A DNA stretch of 64,000 nucleotides from Pseudomonadota bacterium. Lineage in GTDB: Bacteria > Pseudomonadota > Gammaproteobacteria > Steroidobacterales > Steroidobacteraceae. A model generated the notes under the pieces. It saw only the letters and a program-made list of their open reading frames with translations. It was not told the origin of the DNA and did not search any database. Every line of letters starts with the position of its first letter. Within the stretch, counting starts at the first letter, position 1. The stretch is taken from assembly GCA_016720075.1 (NCBI GenBank), contig JADJXW010000020.1, positions 382,010 to 446,009 on the forward strand, read 5' to 3'. The position numbers were made by a program, and so were the translations under genes. This document shows positions 29,478 through 38,456 of this stretch, in pieces.

Positions 29478-30905
29478 TCAGCGCGCCCCGCTGCTGGCCG
29501 CCAGCTCTCGCAGCGCGGCGGCGGTTTCCGGCCGTGGCTCGGCCCCGGCCACGCCTGCCCGGCCGGTAGAACCGGCGCGCCCCAGCGCGATGTCCAGCGG
29601 CGTATTCCCCCGCCCGTCCTTTGCATCCAGGCTGGCGCCTTTCTCCGCCAGGAAGCGCACGAACTTCGTCCAGCCGAGCTGCGCCGAACCGTGCAGCGCG
29701 GTCTGACCGGTGTTGTTGGTCGCATTGACGCTGGCGCCGGATGCCACCAGCAGCCGCGCCGTCTCGATGCACTGCGGTTCGTTGCGGAACCGGCCGCGGA
29801 TATCCGTGGTGTTCCAGCCGATGCCGGCCGCCACCATCAGCGGCGAAGCGCCGAGGCTGTTCTGCAGATCAGGCAGCGCACCGCGCTCCAGCAGCAGCTT
29901 CGCGCCAGCGGCATCGCAGGCCTTGGCGGCTCGCAGCAGCGGCGTGGTACCCACCGTGAGGATGGCGTCACCGCCGCGGTCCTGGCCCAGCGAGCGATAC
30001 GGCGGAAACAGCTTCAGCTGCATGTTGGGGTTGGCGCCGCGCTCCAGCAGCAGCTTCGCCACGTCGAGCGGCGCGGTCTCATCGGCCGAAGGGCGATCGG
30101 GGCGACCGCCACGGGGCGTCGTGTTGTAGTCGATCGTCGAATACAGCGGCGCGCGGCCCCAGACATCCCAGCGATTCACATCGGCGCCGGCCTCGATGAG
30201 CACCCTGGCCACGTCGAAACGGGCATTGAGGGTGGCCATCAGCAGCGGCGTGATGTTCTCCGGATTGGTCAGGTTGATGTCGGCGCCCTTCTCGATCAGC
30301 GCTGCGGCACAGGCTGCGCAGCCTTCGCGTGCCGCCAGCAGCAGCGCCGTGAAGCCACCCGGCGGGCGGTTCTGCGGCCGTGGCTCGGCAGTCACCTTGC
30401 GCGCCCAGTCGCGCACCGTGGAGATCATGTCGGGTTTCGCCCCGGATTTCAGCAGCAGCCGCACCATGTCGGGATTGCCCTGCGCCGCCGCCCACATCAG
30501 CGCCGTCTGGCCGCGCCACTGCTCCACCGCGTTGACCTTCGCGCCAGCCTTCAGCAGCAGCGCTGCCGCCTCGACATTGCCGGTGCGCGCCACCGACATC
30601 AGGGCCGTCTCGCCCTCATCATTGGGTGACTCGGCGCTGGCCCCGGCCTTCAGCAACACGCGGATCAGCGCGGCATCCCCGCGCACGGCCGCCTCCTGCA
30701 TGGGTGTCGAGCCGTAATCATTGCGTGCGTTGACATCGGCGCCCTGCCGGATGAGCCGCGTGGCCAGTTCGACGTCACCTGCGTGCGCGGCGTAGTGCAG
30801 CGCCGTGGTGCCATCCTTGCGCTTCGATTGCGCGTCCTGCGCAGGGGCGGCGCCCCATGAAACGGGAACGAAGACCAGTACCGTCAATGCCAGCATCTTG
30901 CGCAT
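29478..30905 (-). CDS. Exported ankyrin-repeat protein
   Basis: A 475-residue protein with a signal peptide (MRKMLALTVLVFVPVSWGAAPAQ) and about ten ankyrin repeats, shown by repeated patterns such as TALHYAAHAGDVELATRLI, TALMSVARTGNVEAAALLL and TALLLAAREGCAACAAALI. It probably acts in the periplasm as a scaffold. It directly follows the DUF1552 gene with one base between stop and start, so it is the last gene of that operon. Ankyrin proteins are often found downstream of DUF1592/DUF1552 pairs. Confidence 0.85.
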   Translation of the reverse strand: MRKMLALTVLVFVPVSWGAAPAQDAQSKRKDGTTALHYAAHAGDVELATRLIRQGADVNARNDYGSTPMQEAAVRGDAALIRVLLKAGASAESPNDEGETALMSVARTGNVEAAALLLKAGAKVNAVEQWRGQTALMWAAAQGNPDMVRLLLKSGAKPDMISTVRDWARKVTAEPRPQNRPPGGFTALLLAAREGCAACAAALIEKGADINLTNPENITPLLMATLNARFDVARVLIEAGADVNRWDVWGRAPLYSTIDYNTTPRGGRPDRPSADETAPLDVAKLLLERGANPNMQLKLFPPYRSLGQDRGGDAILTVGTTPLLRAAKACDAAGAKLLLERGALPDLQNSLGASPLMVAAGIGWNTTDIRGRFRNEPQCIETARLLVASGASVNATNNTGQTALHGSAQLGWTKFVRFLAEKGASLDAKDGRGNTPLDIALGRAGSTGRAGVAGAEPRPETAAALRELAASSGAR

Positions 30906-30906
30906 G

Positions 30907-32226
30907 TCAGACTTCCGCGAACTTCATGGAGCTGTCGCCGAGCTTTTCCATCGGCACGCCCATGCGGTCGAGCAGCGTCAGGTGCAGGTTGGCGATCGGC
31001 GTCTTTTCGCCATATCGCAGGTGCTGGTTGCCCTTCAGCTTGCCCATGCCGCCGCCCACCACCGCGGTGGGCAGCGGGTAGTGATTGTGCAGGTTGCTGT
31101 CGCTCATGTTGCTGCCGAACAGGATGAAAGAGTTGTCGAGCATGTTGCCTTCGCCATCGGGAAGGCCCTGCAGTTTCTTCACGAAGCGCGCGAACTCGCC
31201 GGTGTTCCACGCCTGCACGCGCGCCAGCCGCTCCAGCTTCTGGGCGTTGTTCGCATGGTGCGACAGCGGGTGGAAGGCATCGGAGATGCCGATGAAATTG
31301 TAGGGCTGGTTGCTGACCTCGGCGGCCATCATGAACGAGGCCACGCGGGTCAGGTTGGCCTGGAAGGCCAGCGCGATCATGTCGAACATCAGCCTGACCT
31401 GCTCATCGAACCTGCTCGGTATCCCTGAAGGCGCGTCAGGCAGACTGACGCTGGATAAATCCCTGCTGGAAAGCTGCTGCACTCGCCGCTCGATTTCCCG
31501 CACCGTCGTGAGGTAGTCATCCACCAGCGCGCTGTCGCGCGCCCCGAGCCGGCGCTTCAGGTCGGCCGCGTCGCGCGAGACCAGGTCTAGCAGGCTGCGG
31601 TCCTCGCGCGCCAGCAGCTCTCGCTCCTGCGCGGTATCACCGGCCCCGAAAAGCTGCTGGAACAACTTGCGCGGATTGTGCTCCATGGGCAATGGCGTTG
31701 CCGGATCGCGGAACGAAATGGTCTTGCCGTAGCTGCAGCCGTAGTTGCGGTCGCAGGAGCCTTCACCACCCCGCTCTTCCGTGCCCACCTCCATCGAAGG
31801 CAATGGCGTGTTCTGGCCGATGTGCTGGGCCGCGATCTGGTCGAGTGTGGTGCCGCCCAGGGGATCGTGACTGATCCGCGGCGGGATGCACGACAGCCAG
31901 GTTCCTGGCGTGATCGCATGCACCGGTGCCGCGATGGCCGACTTGTTCTCCAGCCCGCTGATCACCGTCAACTGCTTCTGGAAGGGCTTGAGCGGCGCAA
32001 GGATCTGCGGCAGCTCGAAATCCGAACCCACCTTGGTCGGCGTCCACTGGTCCATCACCGCGCCATGCGGAAAGTAGATGAACGCGGCGCGCGGTTTGGG
32101 CGCCGCCGCCGTCGCCGCCAGCGCCGTCGCGGCGGGAATCATCGCGTCGAGCAGTGGCAGCGCCACGGCCACGCCGGTGCCCTTGAGCACGGTGCGGCGG
32201 GAAAGATGCTTGCGGGTGATGAACAT
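30907..32226 (-). CDS. DUF1552 protein with Tat signal
   Basis: The 439-residue protein begins with a Tat signal, HLSRRTVLKGTGVAVALPLL, and continues with KPRAAFIYFPHGAVMDQWTP, PSMEVGTEERGGEGSCDRNY, then DSFIL-type NSFILFGSNMSDSNLHNHYP, all typical of DUF1552. The family is of unknown chemistry, but almost always follows a DUF1592 gene. It is exported folded and may carry a cofactor or metal. It lies 10 bases after the DUF1592 gene and one base before the ankyrin gene. Confidence 0.88.
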   Translation of the reverse strand: MFITRKHLSRRTVLKGTGVAVALPLLDAMIPAATALAATAAAPKPRAAFIYFPHGAVMDQWTPTKVGSDFELPQILAPLKPFQKQLTVISGLENKSAIAAPVHAITPGTWLSCIPPRISHDPLGGTTLDQIAAQHIGQNTPLPSMEVGTEERGGEGSCDRNYGCSYGKTISFRDPATPLPMEHNPRKLFQQLFGAGDTAQERELLAREDRSLLDLVSRDAADLKRRLGARDSALVDDYLTTVREIERRVQQLSSRDLSSVSLPDAPSGIPSRFDEQVRLMFDMIALAFQANLTRVASFMMAAEVSNQPYNFIGISDAFHPLSHHANNAQKLERLARVQAWNTGEFARFVKKLQGLPDGEGNMLDNSFILFGSNMSDSNLHNHYPLPTAVVGGGMGKLKGNQHLRYGEKTPIANLHLTLLDRMGVPMEKLGDSSMKFAEV

Positions 32227-32236
32227 GGTGGATCCT

Positions 32237-34657
32237 CTACTTGTCCGCCGGCACGCGATCGGTCATGAAGGCCGGGCTGGTGACGATGCCCATCACCAGG
32301 CTCGAGAAGCGATAGTCCTGGGCGGCCGCATCGCGCACGATCCTTCTGATCAGCGGCTTGTCGTAGTACTGCGCGGGGCGCCCCAGCGAATACGTCAGCA
32401 GGTTCTCGGTGACGGTCCGCACGAACAGGTCGGGCCGCGCGACGATGTAGTCACGCAGCGCCTCCACGCCGTGCACGGTGGTGCCGTCGGCGAGCTTGCC
32501 CTCCGAATCGATCCCCACGGCGGCATCGACATCCTTGCGCCGCCACTGGCCCAGCGCGTTGTAGTTCTCCAGCGCGATCCCGACCGGATCGATGATGGCG
32601 TGGCAGCTCGCGCAGGACTTTGTCTTGCGATGCACCTCGAGCCGGCTGCGCACGGTGAGCTGCTCGCCGCCCTCCTGGCTCTCGGGCAGCGGCGACACAC
32701 CTGGCGGCGGCGCGGCAGGCGGAGTGCCCATCAGGTGCTCGAGCACATAGGCCCCGCGAACCACCGGCGAGGTGCGGTTGGCGTAGGAGGTGGCCATCAG
32801 CAGCGCGCCCTTGCCCAGCAGGCCCTTGCGCTCGGATTGCTGCAGCTTCACCCGCCGGAACTCACCGCCGCGAACACCCTTGATGCCGTAGTGCATGGCG
32901 AGGCGTTCATTGAGGAAGCTCCAGTCGCCGGTCATCAGGTCGTTCACGCTGCGGTCTTCGGTGATCACGCTGGCCACGAAGCGGAACAGCTCCTCGCGGA
33001 AGGCGGGGATCAGATCCTCGGTGTAGTCCGGGAAGAGATTGGTGTCCGGATTCACCAGGTCAAGGCCACTGACATTCAGCCACTGGCCGGCGAAGTTCGT
33101 GGCCAGCGACAGCGACTTGGGATCGGCCAGCATGCGCCTGACCTGCCCCTCGAAGGTCTTCGGATCCTTCAGTCTGCCAGCAGCCGCAAGGTCGATGAGT
33201 TCTTCATCCGGCGGACCACTCCACAGGAAGAACGACAGCCGTGCCGCAAGATCCAGGTCATTCAGCGCGAACACCTCGCCCGGCTTCGCGCCGGCCGGTG
33301 GCGTGTGCGCGCGGTACAGGAACTTCGGGCTGGCCAGGATGGCCATGACGCCTTTCTGGATGCCGTCATCAAAGCTGCCGACCTTGCGGCCGTTGGCATA
33401 GAACTCCATCGCACCCTGCAGGTCCTCCGCGTTCACAGGACGACGGAAGGCGAGCTTGGCCAGATTCCCCAGGATCTTCTGCGCACAGGCGGTTTCTTCA
33501 GCGGCCGACTGCGGTCGGCAGACGAACAGCTTGCGCCGACTCGGCGTATCACTGACGCCCGCGGCCTGCAGCGGGCCCTTGATCTCGACATTGCTGATGC
33601 GCGGACCGCCGGAATTGCCATTGACCATCTGCGACATGCCGGCCACCGGCACCCAGCTGTGCAGCACTTCGTCCTGTTCGGCAGCGGTCTTCTGCTTGTA
33701 GGTGACGCCGATGCTGTGGCGCCCCGCGGGAACCCTGATGCGGATGTTGCGGAAGCGTTCATCGATGGCGCCCAGTCCCACGGCCTGCTGCACATCAATG
33801 GCGCGCAGGTCTTCCTCGCCACCCACCTGCCCCTGGAAGACGCGATCGCCGTCCACGGTAACCACGAGCTGGAAGGGATCCATCACGCCCCAGACATAGC
33901 CTCCGCCCACCAGTCCGCTGACCGTCACTTCGTAGTCGCCATCGGCGGGAAACCAGTGGTCGATCGCAAGGCCGCCACGCGTGCCCAGCGGCAGGCCTTC
34001 GTGGTTCATGTATTGCAGCGCCGCGGAGGATCCCGCATACACCGTGCTCTGCGTGCGCGCGCGCGGATTACCCAGCGCCTCGATGCTCACCTGCCGCGCT
34101 GCGGCCAGGTACTGCTCCAGGAACGAAGGGCTGATCTTCAGCACATCCGCCATGTTGTTGAAGCCGGCGCTCGAATCATCGCGCGGCAGCAGCGATTCGG
34201 CGTTCACGTCAAGGTCGAGCAGCTGCTTCACGGCGTTGGCGTACTCGGGGCGGTTCAGGCGATGCAGCACCACCGTGCCCAGGTTGGTGGCGGGGGCGGC
34301 GCGATCCAGCGCCTCTTCCACGGCCTTCATGAAACCGGTGCGCGCGGCGGCATCAGGCTGTGCCTCGCCCGTGGGCGGCATCAGCGCACCCCTGAGCTTC
34401 TCGGCCACCATCTCCCAGGTCTTGGCCTCGGCCGCGACGTCATCCTTCTCCATGGTGTCGAAGGCCACGCCGCCGGCCCAGTCCAGCGCGTTGTGGCAGC
34501 TGCCGCAGTATTTGTCGATGAACTCCCACTTCTGCGACAGCACTGCCGGCGCATGCCCGGCCGCCGCGGCCTGCTGCGCCACCGACACCTGGAAGCCGGA
34601 CGCGAGCACAGCGCCCAGCAGCAACTTGAGTGAATTTCGCATGATTGCCATATCCAT
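32237..34657 (-). CDS. DUF1587/DUF1592/DUF1588/DUF1585 dihaem-type protein (planctomycete-type cytochrome c)
   Basis: An 806-residue exported protein with two CxxCH haem sites: KYCGSCHNALDWAG near residue 50, and KSCASCHAIIDPVGIALENY near 690. Between them are the recognisable blocks of the PSCyt/DUF1592 set: LHRLNRPEYANAVKQLL, a carbohydrate-binding-like middle (about 200-330), AFRRPVNAEDLQ and RLSFFLWSGPPDEEL. The function is unknown; haem c suggests electron transfer. The start ATG overlaps the MBL gene stop (TGATG at 34655-34659). Confidence 0.9.
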   Translation of the reverse strand: MDMAIMRNSLKLLLGAVLASGFQVSVAQQAAAAGHAPAVLSQKWEFIDKYCGSCHNALDWAGGVAFDTMEKDDVAAEAKTWEMVAEKLRGALMPPTGEAQPDAAARTGFMKAVEEALDRAAPATNLGTVVLHRLNRPEYANAVKQLLDLDVNAESLLPRDDSSAGFNNMADVLKISPSFLEQYLAAARQVSIEALGNPRARTQSTVYAGSSAALQYMNHEGLPLGTRGGLAIDHWFPADGDYEVTVSGLVGGGYVWGVMDPFQLVVTVDGDRVFQGQVGGEEDLRAIDVQQAVGLGAIDERFRNIRIRVPAGRHSIGVTYKQKTAAEQDEVLHSWVPVAGMSQMVNGNSGGPRISNVEIKGPLQAAGVSDTPSRRKLFVCRPQSAAEETACAQKILGNLAKLAFRRPVNAEDLQGAMEFYANGRKVGSFDDGIQKGVMAILASPKFLYRAHTPPAGAKPGEVFALNDLDLAARLSFFLWSGPPDEELIDLAAAGRLKDPKTFEGQVRRMLADPKSLSLATNFAGQWLNVSGLDLVNPDTNLFPDYTEDLIPAFREELFRFVASVITEDRSVNDLMTGDWSFLNERLAMHYGIKGVRGGEFRRVKLQQSERKGLLGKGALLMATSYANRTSPVVRGAYVLEHLMGTPPAAPPPGVSPLPESQEGGEQLTVRSRLEVHRKTKSCASCHAIIDPVGIALENYNALGQWRRKDVDAAVGIDSEGKLADGTTVHGVEALRDYIVARPDLFVRTVTENLLTYSLGRPAQYYDKPLIRRIVRDAAAQDYRFSSLVMGIVTSPAFMTDRVPADK

Positions 34658-35590
34658 CAGCGGGCCACCCGCCGGATCTCGTTCACGTGGTACCAGGCCG
34701 TTTCGTACGACTGCTTCAGGAACAGCGCGGGATCGCCGTACCGGGAGTCGAATTCCTTCGTCGGCTTCGAGGCCAGCAGCTCATCGAACGTGCCGCCCTT
34801 GTAGTAGTTCTCGCCGATGCGGCTGACCACCGAGTAGCACATGTCCTGCTGGCTCTTCACGGCATCCACGCCCACGGGCGCGCCGACCGCCGGGATCACT
34901 TTCGTATTCGCGTCGCAACGCGCGGCGATCGTGCGCAGCGCGCCCTGCATGCCGCCCAGCCAGCCGTTGCTGGCCGAATCGACGATGGGGTACTTCGTCG
35001 GCGACACGATGTCGGCCGCGACGATGATGTTTTCCTCGGGGAACCTCACGTACACATCGCCATCGGTATGCGCCTGGCCCAGGTGCACGTACTCCACCGC
35101 GCCACCGCCGAACGGCAGCGACTGCGGGCCGCTGTAGAACGTCTTGTTGGGCAGGCTTGCGGCGGGCTGGGGTTTGTAGACCCTGCCCTCCCAGCGCGAG
35201 TTGACCTCGGTGGAAAGCCACAACTTCGTGTATTCGTGGGCCAGCACGTCGGCGCCCGCCTTGCGCGCCGCGGCATTGAAACCCGACTGCGCCCAGTGCC
35301 AGTGCGTGTTGATCACGGCCCGGAGCCGGTGTTTCCGGAAAATGCGCAGCCAGCAGTTTCGACAGCTGCGCGGCATCGGCGGCCGCACCGCCATCGACCA
35401 GCAGCAGCTCGTTGCCGGCACTGGCCACGACAATGTTGGCGGCGCCACCGGTGATCAGCGACAACCTTCCTGCCAGTGGGGTCAGCGTCAGCCGCGAACG
35501 CGCGGACCATGCAACGCCTGGAACCAGCAACGCGGGCGATGCCACGGCGGCCAGCCCCCAACCCAGAACCCTTCTGCGACGCTTGTCCAA
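34657..35590 (-). CDS. Tat-exported metallo-beta-lactamase-fold protein, frameshift near 35340, altered metal motif
   Basis: The start is TTG at 35590 (MDKRRRRVLGWGLAAVAS, a Tat-like signal), after a GAGGG ribosome site. The frame switches at the AAAA of 35339-35342 (TTTT on the coding strand); taking out one base gives one 310-residue protein. The fold is MBL: LLVDGGAAADAAQL, HLGQAHTDGDVYVRFPEEN, VAADIVSPTKYP. The canonical HxHxDH site reads THWHWAQSGFN here, so the Asp and second His are missing. It may bind one metal or none. It is the third gene of the operon, after the MarR gene. Confidence 0.8.
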
Positions 35591-35609
35591 GCTTCTAGCC
35601 CTCGGAATG

Positions 35610-36128
35610 TCAGACCAGTGATTTCACGGAAGGTTGTGCTTTCCTTCCCCGCGGAGCGCCTGCGCGGATGCCGCGGCGGTTGCTCTTGGAATCCTCCAGC
35701 GACGCACCGCAGCTTGCCAGCAGGCTCTCCAGAGCATCTACCTGATCAGAGGCCATGTCACCCAGCATCTGCCTCGTGACCGCCGCGAATGACGCGCGCC
35801 CGCGCCCCAGCACCTGTTCGCCACGCGCGGTCACGTGCCAGCTGTCCGCGCGCTGGCTGTCGGGATGTTCGCGCCGCTCGATCAGCTTCTTCTGCACCAG
35901 CAGGCGCAGCACGGCGGTCATGGCCTGGGGGGTGACCATGTTGTGCCGCGCGAGCTGCGCCCCGTTGATGCCGGGGTAGGTATCGAGGATCGACAGCGTG
36001 GACACCTGGCTGAAGGCCAGGCCCACGCCATCGCGCTTCAGCGCCGCATCGATGGCCTCTCGGAACGCGACGTTCACCGCGCGGAACAGCCAGCCGATGC
36101 GCTGCAGGCGCTGCAGTTCCTCGTTCAT
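35610..36128 (-). CDS. MarR-family transcriptional regulator
   Basis: A 172-residue winged-helix protein: LAFSQVSTLSILDTYPGING, recognition helix ARHNMVTPQAMTAVLRLLVQ, and wing LIERREHPDSQRADSWHVTA. Such regulators respond to small aromatic or lipid ligands. The ATG at 36128 overlaps the carotenoid oxygenase stop as ATGA. Two similar inverted repeats lie upstream of the operon, the likely binding sites. The C-terminal 25 residues are basic. Confidence 0.88.
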   Translation of the reverse strand: MNEELQRLQRIGWLFRAVNVAFREAIDAALKRDGVGLAFSQVSTLSILDTYPGINGAQLARHNMVTPQAMTAVLRLLVQKKLIERREHPDSQRADSWHVTARGEQVLGRGRASFAAVTRQMLGDMASDQVDALESLLASCGASLEDSKSNRRGIRAGAPRGRKAQPSVKSLV

Positions 36129-37705
36129 GCCGGGTACTGATCCTCGCGCACCCACCAGCCATGCACCTGCGGCGAGGCCTGCACCGGCAGCTTCACGCGC
36201 GCGATCGGGCCATCCTTCACGCGCTCGGCGTCGAGGATCACCAGATCCGAGCGCAGGTTCTGGTCTAGGTTGTAGGCCACGCCCAGCAGATACCCCTCGC
36301 CCTCGCGGGAATTCACGCTCTTGGGCGCGAACACCGGCTCGGCCAGCGACACCTTCGGTCCGGCATTCCACAATTCATATGTGCCGTTCTGCACATCCAT
36401 GCGCGCGTAGCAGCTGCCCGCCACTTCGCCCGGCGCCACGGTGGGATCCGGACACGCCGCGTATCCATAGCGATACGGCATCGTGTTGTAGCGATCGTCC
36501 TGCTTGGGCAGCGGCGCTTGCAGTGCGTACAGCTGCTTGACCTCGTAGCCCTTGGTCTTGCCCGACAGGTTGGCGCTGATGCGGTAGATCGTGCTGACGC
36601 TGCCCGGCAGGTCGGGTGGCGAGCCGTCCTTGTTGGGCATGAACGGGAACGGATTGCCCGCCGTCATCTCGGTGTCGAAGTGGATCCGCCCCGCATCTTC
36701 GAAGGCGCCCATGGTGTGCGTGCCGCTCTGCGCCGGACCCTGCACCCACTTCACGTCCTTGCCGTCGCCATAGCGACGGAACCAGCCGAGGTGGGATTTG
36801 AGCGTCTTGTCCCACGACCAGTGGATGCCGCCCCGCTTGATCTGCTCCGGATCGAAGGCCAGTGGCACCACGAACAGCGCGATGTGGTTCTCGGTGACCG
36901 CGAAGTCATGCAGCAGCCCGCAGTACGGCACGGGAATCTTCGTCTCCCACACCTTCTTGCCGGCCTTGTCGATCTCGAAGAACGCGACGCTAGCCGAACC
37001 GAAGCCATCGGCCTCGTAGCCGAAGGCAACGATGTTGCCGGTTTTCGAGCACACCTTCGGATGCGCGGTGAAGGCCCGGTCGCGCGGCAACTGGCCGTCG
37101 AAGGTGTACACCGGGTCGACGGTTTCCAGCGTGTTGAGGTCCATCGCCACCGGCGGGCTGTCTTCCTTCAGCGCGAGGATCAGGCCCTTGTGGTTGATGA
37201 CGTGGGTATTGGCGGTGCTGCGCGAGAGCCCCTTGGCGCGCGGATCGTCCATGTACGGATTGCGGTACATGGGAAACAGCTGAGCGCGGGCTTTGTCGTT
37301 GGCGACGAAGCGCTCGGACTTCACCCAGCGCGTGCGGTAGTCGACGCGACCATTCCTGATGCGGAACAGGCGTGCATGACCTTCACCGTCGAAAATGATG
37401 TTGCCCTGGCGCATCGGGTACTGCGGATCGGGGCCGGTGGCATAGAAGCCGCCATTGAGGTCGACGGGAAGCTTGCCCTCGATGTTGCAGTCGAGGATGG
37501 TGACCTCGGCGCGGATGGGCGAGAACTGGCCGCCGGTGCCCGCGCTGCGCGCCGGTCCGTGGCCCGGCCGGGTGACGGTATCGGTGATGGCTGGCGCCCC
37601 CGCCGCGGCCGCCACGGCGTTGCCCGTCAGCCCTGCAGCCACACCCACGGTGGCAGCGGCGCCCACGGCGCTGCGAATGAAATCCCGACGATCCTGATCA
37701 GCCAT
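36125..37705 (-). CDS. Tat-exported carotenoid cleavage oxygenase (RPE65 family)
   Basis: The 526-residue protein has a twin-arginine-type signal (DRRDFIRSAVGAAATVG) and the RPE65-type seven-bladed fold. Fe(II)-ligand histidines are likely in FTAHPKV, LLHDFAVTEN, one near GTHTMGAFEDAG, and the last in SPQVHGWWV. Such enzymes cut carotenoids, or the interphenyl double bond of lignostilbenes and resveratrol. With the Tat signal it would act outside the cytoplasm. It starts the operon that runs to the ankyrin gene. The start at 37705 gives the signal peptide; 37744 adds 13 residues. Confidence 0.88.
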   Translation of the reverse strand: MADQDRRDFIRSAVGAAATVGVAAGLTGNAVAAAAGAPAITDTVTRPGHGPARSAGTGGQFSPIRAEVTILDCNIEGKLPVDLNGGFYATGPDPQYPMRQGNIIFDGEGHARLFRIRNGRVDYRTRWVKSERFVANDKARAQLFPMYRNPYMDDPRAKGLSRSTANTHVINHKGLILALKEDSPPVAMDLNTLETVDPVYTFDGQLPRDRAFTAHPKVCSKTGNIVAFGYEADGFGSASVAFFEIDKAGKKVWETKIPVPYCGLLHDFAVTENHIALFVVPLAFDPEQIKRGGIHWSWDKTLKSHLGWFRRYGDGKDVKWVQGPAQSGTHTMGAFEDAGRIHFDTEMTAGNPFPFMPNKDGSPPDLPGSVSTIYRISANLSGKTKGYEVKQLYALQAPLPKQDDRYNTMPYRYGYAACPDPTVAPGEVAGSCYARMDVQNGTYELWNAGPKVSLAEPVFAPKSVNSREGEGYLLGVAYNLDQNLRSDLVILDAERVKDGPIARVKLPVQASPQVHGWWVREDQYPA

Positions 37706-37739
37706 GACATCCCCCGAAAAACAGCCTTCCCGGGAATAT

Positions 37740-37753
37740 ATCAACAGGTTGAT
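37740..37753. promoter_or_regulatory. Inverted repeat 1 upstream of the carotenoid oxygenase operon
   Basis: ATCAAC-AG-GTTGAT is a perfect 6+6 bp inverted repeat 35 bases upstream of the oxygenase ATG. Many MarR repressors bind dyads of this spacing. It is the better match of two neighbouring sites. Confidence 0.55.
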
Positions 37754-37758
37754 GCTAT

Positions 37759-37772
37759 CTCAACTGCTTGAT
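37759..37772. promoter_or_regulatory. Inverted repeat 2 upstream of the carotenoid oxygenase operon
   Basis: The reverse complement of CTCAACTGCTTGAT is ATCAAGCAGTTGAG, which aligns with site 1 at most positions (ATCAAnnnGTTGAn). It lies 19 bases from site 1 (start to start), about two helical turns, and overlaps the stop of the TMEM175 gene. Confidence 0.42.
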
Positions 37773-38395
37773 ACTGCGTTCACGCGGGAGCGGGCCCGGC
37801 GTTTGAGCAGGTACAGCCAGAGCGGCGCGGAGGCCAGCGCCGCCTGGCTGACATAAGGGACGAACAGCCCCAGCACCAGCGCCATCACGGCCGCAAAGAG
37901 GATCGCAAGTCCCCGGGTGCGCAGGTACGCGAGCTGTTCTTCGCCGTGGTGCCCTGCCGCATCACCCAGCGAAGTCGCCCGCCTGACCAGCCGCACACTG
38001 AGAATCGAGGCCACCACCAGCGTCAGGTTGTAGATCAGCGCCGGCACCATCGCTCCCATGTTCTTGGTGAGGAACGCCGTGGCAAAGGGCATGAAGGCCA
38101 CGATCATCAGCAGGTGGATGTTGGGCCACAGCAGCTTCGCATCAAAAGGCGGCGAATGCGCGAAGGCGGCATGGTGGGTGATCCAGAACCGCGCGATGAC
38201 CAGGAAACTGAGCACATACCCGAAGATCGACGGGATCAGGTGCACCAGCTCCTGCCAGAACTGCACTGCAGAGGCGCCCCGCGGCAGCGCGGGCACATGC
38301 ACCTCGATGATCAGCAACGTGATGGCAATGGCGAACACCGCGTCCGAGAAGAACAGCATGCGTTCGAGCAGGTGATCCGGGGCGCGCTGGCTCAT
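37760..38395 (-). CDS. TMEM175-family (DUF1211) ion channel-like protein
   Basis: The 211-residue protein opens with the family signature RMLFFSDAVFAIAITLLIIEV, the FSD motif of helix 1, and has about five or six membrane helices. Bacterial TMEM175 homologs form potassium-selective channels. No other function in the operon is obvious. It is preceded by the SDR gene with a 61-base gap and followed by the inverted repeats controlling the oxygenase operon. Confidence 0.82.
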   Translation of the reverse strand: MSQRAPDHLLERMLFFSDAVFAIAITLLIIEVHVPALPRGASAVQFWQELVHLIPSIFGYVLSFLVIARFWITHHAAFAHSPPFDAKLLWPNIHLLMIVAFMPFATAFLTKNMGAMVPALIYNLTLVVASILSVRLVRRATSLGDAAGHHGEEQLAYLRTRGLAILFAAVMALVLGLFVPYVSQAALASAPLWLYLLKRRARSRVNAVSSS

Positions 38396-38456
38396 CGCAG
38401 CACTTTATCGCAAACAGGCGCGGCGGGCTTTTCCCGCCGCGCCTTGGCCCGACAGC

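Noticed and set aside
32078..34633. Plus-strand open frame of 851 residues opposite the DUF1592 gene
   Set aside because: It is the complement of a gene with clear haem and DUF1592 motifs. Composition is His/Arg/Gln rich, as expected for antisense reading of GC-rich codons, and there is no ribosome site or domain.
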